This document shows, piece by piece, positions 6,392-8,486 of a stretch of DNA of 8,486 bases (the stretch's first letter is position 1; each line of letters begins with the position of its first letter). The stretch is from Promethearchaeota archaeon. Its GTDB lineage: Archaea; Asgardarchaeota; Lokiarchaeia; Sigynarchaeales; SOKP01. Location of the stretch: contig SDNN01000125.1 in assembly GCA_004524425.1 (NCBI GenBank), positions 1 to 8,486 on the forward strand, written 5' to 3'. The notes beneath the pieces are model-generated. The model made no database searches, was not told the DNA's origin, and saw only the letters and a program-made list of their open reading frames with translations. The position numbers and the translations under genes were made by a program.

Positions 6392-6673
6392 TTGGTTGAA
6401 ATTTTATATTTTGCTGACTTTAAAACAATAACAAAGAAAGAAAAAGAAACATTTCATTTATTAAATCACAAGTCCTTAATAGATTTAATTCAGCGCTTGA
6501 TAGTCAAATATCCTTCTCTTGAACAAATTTTATTAGATTCTGATAATGGAGAAATTAAAAAATCCATCTCTGTTGCTGTTAACCATTCTATTATAAATCG
6601 GCAAAAAATTGAAACTTATAGATTAAATAAAGAAGATAAGGTTGCCTTTATGTTGCCAGTCTCGGGAGGATAA
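6392..6673 (+). CDS. moaD: Molybdopterin synthase small subunit MoaD (TTG start)
   Basis: MoaD is a ubiquitin-like sulfur carrier. Its C-terminal glycine is adenylated and thiocarboxylated by an E1-like enzyme, then gives sulfur to cyclic pyranopterin monophosphate inside the MoaE active site. The 93 residues begin with a beta strand VEILYFADF, carry SIDLIQRL-like helix sequence near 28-37 (SLIDLIQRL), the VAVNH motif at 61-65, and end VAFMLPVSGG, the classic Gly-Gly tail. Length is slightly above the usual 80-90 residues. The TTG start is supported by GAGGTG at 6378. It is followed after five bases by its partner moaE, the normal stoichiometric pairing. No E1 (MoeB/ThiF type) is in the window. 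Confidence 0.94.
   Translation: MVEILYFADFKTITKKEKETFHLLNHKSLIDLIQRLIVKYPSLEQILLDSDNGEIKKSISVAVNHSIINRQKIETYRLNKEDKVAFMLPVSGG
6664..6670 (+). promoter_or_regulatory. Ribosome binding site for moaE inside moaD Gly-Gly codons
   Basis: GGGAGGA spans the last base of the Ser codon and the two GGA codons for the terminal glycines of MoaD, 8 bases before the moaE ATG at 6679. The same bases encode the catalytic tail and the Shine-Dalgarno site. Confidence 0.75.
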
Positions 6674-6678
6674 ATATA

Positions 6679-7125
6679 ATGAACACTCAAAATAAAAATA
6701 TTAATTCTGGCATATATCAGAAGGGAGAAATCGATTTTTCCACAATAATTAAAACCATAAAATCACATCCAAACATAAAAGAAGCTGGTTCGATACTTTC
6801 ATTTAATGGTATTGTTCGAGAAACTTCTAAAGATGGCGAACCTGTTAGTGGTTTAACTATTGATGCATATGATGAGGTGGCAAACAAAACAATTGCCAGA
6901 ATCTGTAGAGATATCAAGAATACTGAAGGAATAGTAGATATCAAAATAATTCATTTAAAAGGAGATTTTAACGTTTCCGAAGATCTTGTATATGTAGTTG
7001 TCGCTTCTGCTCATCGAGAAGAAGGTTTTAAAGCGCTAAGAACTGCAGTAGAACGCTATAAATCTGAAATCGAAGTATGGAAAAAAGAAGAATTAATCGA
7101 CGGTCCTTCCGAATGGACGCATTAA
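6679..7125 (+). CDS. moaE: Molybdopterin synthase large subunit MoaE
   Basis: MoaE is the catalytic subunit of molybdopterin synthase. It binds cyclic pyranopterin monophosphate and receives sulfur from the MoaD tail to form the dithiolene. The 148 residues show GSILSFNGIVRE at 37-48 (Arg47), IDAYDEVANK at 61-70, the VVVASAHREEGF motif at 106-117 (His112, Arg113) and EVWKKE at 132-137, where the Lys after Trp is the known catalytic lysine. It ends with GPSEWTH, close to the usual family end. The first 12 or so residues (NTQNKNINSGIY) are a polar extension before the domain begins. The start is backed by GGGAGGA at 6664. It closes the moaCADE run; 86 bases without a clear terminator separate it from the probable start of moeA. 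Confidence 0.96.
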   Translation: MNTQNKNINSGIYQKGEIDFSTIIKTIKSHPNIKEAGSILSFNGIVRETSKDGEPVSGLTIDAYDEVANKTIARICRDIKNTEGIVDIKIIHLKGDFNVSEDLVYVVVASAHREEGFKALRTAVERYKSEIEVWKKEELIDGPSEWTH

Positions 7126-7142
7126 CTTCTCTTGGGTTAATA

Positions 7143-7155
7143 TATTATAAATAAA
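7143..7155 (+). promoter_or_regulatory. Possible moeA promoter
   Basis: TATTATAAATAAA is TATA-like and would give a transcript starting near 7175, about 35 bases before the probable moeA start. The region is uniformly A+T-rich, so the call is weak, and read-through from moaCADE is equally possible. No copy of the 28-base operator is present here. Confidence 0.25.
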
Positions 7156-7199
7156 AAATATAAATCAATAAGTTAAATATTTTCAAATTAGAACTCATT

Positions 7200-7206
7200 A
7201 GGCGAT
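7200..7206 (+). promoter_or_regulatory. Shine-Dalgarno-like site for moeA ATT start
   Basis: AGGCGAT differs by one base from AGGTGAT. It starts 12 bases before ATT at 7212, the same distance seen for moaE and one less than for moaD, and helps choose that codon as the start. Confidence 0.5.
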
Positions 7207-7211
7207 TCAAG

Positions 7212-8438
7212 ATTAAATTTTTAAAAACTATATCTGTTGATAAATTCAGAATCCTTTTAAAAGAATTACCTCGCTTAGAACTGGGTACAGAACAATTAAA
7301 ATTAGAAGATAGTTTTAACAGAAAGTTATCAATAGATGTGAAAAGTCCTATTGATGTACCTCATTTTAGAAAATCTCGTATGGATGGATTTGCAGTAAGA
7401 GCAGAAGATACATTTGGAGCAGAAGAGAATAACTTGATTCCGCTTATGCAAATTGAGATCATTGAAGCGGGAGATATTCCACAAAAAATAATAAAAGAAG
7501 GTCAATGTTCTTACGTAGCAACGGGAGCAGCCATTCCCGAAGGGGCTAATGCAGTGGTGATTGTTGAATATTCTCAAAAGCAAGATGATAAAGTTTTGAT
7601 TTCTCAAGCAGTCACTCCTGGTACTTATATTGTTGATATCGGACATGATGTCAAAAATGGAGAGACAATAATTCAAAAAGATACCTTAGTGGATCTCCCT
7701 ACGATGGGTATACTTGCTGCGTGTGGAATCCAAACTATTCCCGTTTATCAAAAACCTAAAATAAGTCTAATTAGCACCGGTAGCGAGCTCGTGACAAATA
7801 AAGTATCAGATCTAGAGATCGGGCAAATTTATGATATCAATTCTATTGTTTTGAAACAAGCGATTTCTAATACAGGCTCAGAAGTAAATTATCTCGGAAT
7901 CGTAAAAGATGATTTTGAACAATTAAAACAAATAATTGAGAAAGGACTTAAGGAGAGTGATTTAGTAATCTTATCCGGAGGGACCTCTAAGGGAGAAGGT
8001 GATTTAGGAGTAAGAGTATTAGATACCTTCGAGAATATTGAAGTACAAGTACACGGGATAAAAATAAAGCCGGGCAAACCATTGATTTTCGCCAAACTTC
8101 AAAATAAGATAATCTTCATACTGCCTGGATATCCAACTTCGGCTTTAAGTTGCTTTTATGTTTTTATTGATGATTTTTTGAGGAGATTGTCTGGATATCC
8201 CCTAAGAGGCAAAAATGCTGAGGAAATAGAAATTGGTGAAAGAATCTATAGCCCTATCGGAAGACATCATTTTAAAGCCGTGGAGTTGAGAGAAGTAGAT
8301 GGTGTTCAAAAAATATTTCCGATTAAAACAGGCTCTGAAGCCATCAGCACCTTATTTTATTCTGATGGATATATTGAAATTGAAGAACTAGAAGAAATAG
8401 TAGAAAAAGGAGACAAAAAAATCTTTTATACTTACTGA
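7212..8438 (+). CDS. moeA: Molybdopterin molybdotransferase MoeA, probable ATT start
   Basis: MoeA inserts molybdate (or tungstate) into adenylylated molybdopterin with release of AMP. From ATT at 7212 it has 408 residues, the normal family length. The N-terminal helix region is SVDKFRILLKELPRLELGTE, then DVKSPIDVPHFRKSRMDGFAV (MDGFAV with Asp58), ATGAAIPEGANAVV (Thr104), LISTGSEL (Glu192), ILSGGTSKGEGD (Asp264), KIKPGKP near 285-290, LPGYPTSAL at 304-312, and a C-terminal beta domain. These match the active-site residues known in bacterial MoeA. The GTG at 7338 would cut off some 42 residues that clearly belong to the family, so it is rejected. No ATG, GTG or TTG lies upstream in frame before the stop at 7161. 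ATA at 7230 or ATT at 7197 are alternatives. A sequence error at the start codon is also possible. Confidence 0.93.
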   Translation: MKFLKTISVDKFRILLKELPRLELGTEQLKLEDSFNRKLSIDVKSPIDVPHFRKSRMDGFAVRAEDTFGAEENNLIPLMQIEIIEAGDIPQKIIKEGQCSYVATGAAIPEGANAVVIVEYSQKQDDKVLISQAVTPGTYIVDIGHDVKNGETIIQKDTLVDLPTMGILAACGIQTIPVYQKPKISLISTGSELVTNKVSDLEIGQIYDINSIVLKQAISNTGSEVNYLGIVKDDFEQLKQIIEKGLKESDLVILSGGTSKGEGDLGVRVLDTFENIEVQVHGIKIKPGKPLIFAKLQNKIIFILPGYPTSALSCFYVFIDDFLRRLSGYPLRGKNAEEIEIGERIYSPIGRHHFKAVELREVDGVQKIFPIKTGSEAISTLFYSDGYIEIEELEEIVEKGDKKIFYTY

Positions 8439-8462
8439 TTAATGAATTATAGTGGTGAAATT

Positions 8463-8486
8463 ATGAAAGTTCATGAAAAACATAAA
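8463..8486 (+). CDS. Start of next gene, possibly moaB (3' partial)
   Basis: An ATG at 8463 follows GGTGA at 8454-8458 and opens a frame of eight codons (MKVHEKHK) to the window end. Archaeal MoaB proteins often begin with a similar His/Lys-rich segment before the first beta strand, and the gene would suit the pathway, but eight residues cannot settle identity. Confidence 0.5.

Noticed and set aside
7329..7676. Minus-strand open frame of 115 codons opposite moeA, and similar antisense frames at 558-743, 3425-3607, 6717-6944 and 7889-8095
   Set aside because: All lie opposite well-identified genes or coiled-coil coding sequence, have no ribosome binding context I can see, and show no recognisable domains.
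7338..8438. moeA starting at GTG 7338
   Set aside because: About 42 upstream codons encode a clear MoeA N-terminus and bring the protein to normal length.
1..8486. CRISPR arrays, tRNA or rRNA genes, insertion sequences
   Set aside because: No spaced direct repeats, cloverleaf-like segments, transposase motifs or terminal inverted repeats were seen on reading through the window.

Overview
The window is AT-rich DNA, most probably archaeal. Shine-Dalgarno sites of the AGGTGAT type sit about 12 bases before start codons, A+T-rich TATA-like boxes precede the transport and moaC genes, T-runs serve as likely terminators, and the oxyanion transporter is of the WtpABC type typical of archaea. Low GC plus a pair of coiled-coil/winged-helix proteins would suit a Lokiarchaeia-like Asgard genome. 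That placement is a guess, because the window holds no phylogenetic marker I can resolve.

Layout: (1) 1-1481, two overlapping genes for long coiled-coil proteins, each ending in a winged-helix-like domain; the first is cut by the window edge. (2) 1482-1943, a 462-base non-coding stretch with T-run terminators on the left and, on the right, the promoter of the next operon with two copies of a 28-base operator-like element. (3) 1944-4898, wtpA-wtpB-wtpC, a tungstate/molybdate ABC importer. (4) 4899-5013, a short intergenic region with a third copy of the element over a TATA-like box. (5) 5014-7125, moaC-moaA-moaD-moaE, tightly packed. (6) 7212-8438, moeA. (7) 8463-end, the first eight codons of another gene, possibly moaB.

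The genes from 1944 onward form one pathway. WtpABC brings in the oxyanion. MoaA and MoaC convert GTP to cyclic pyranopterin monophosphate. MoaD and MoaE add the dithiolene sulfurs to give molybdopterin. MoeA inserts Mo or W. The E1-like enzyme that activates MoaD is not in the window.

The most interesting observation is regulatory. Three 28-base sites (1837-1864, 1892-1919 and 4965-4992, the last inverted) share ATCG at one end and ACATAAC at positions 19-25. In length and outer arms they resemble the bacterial ModE operator. They sit only at the promoters of wtpA and moaC, which suggests one oxyanion-sensing regulator for import and cofactor synthesis. A second point is that wtpC and moeA have no ATG, GTG or TTG where the protein family requires the start. 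Both appear to begin at ATT, each behind a well-placed Shine-Dalgarno-like site.
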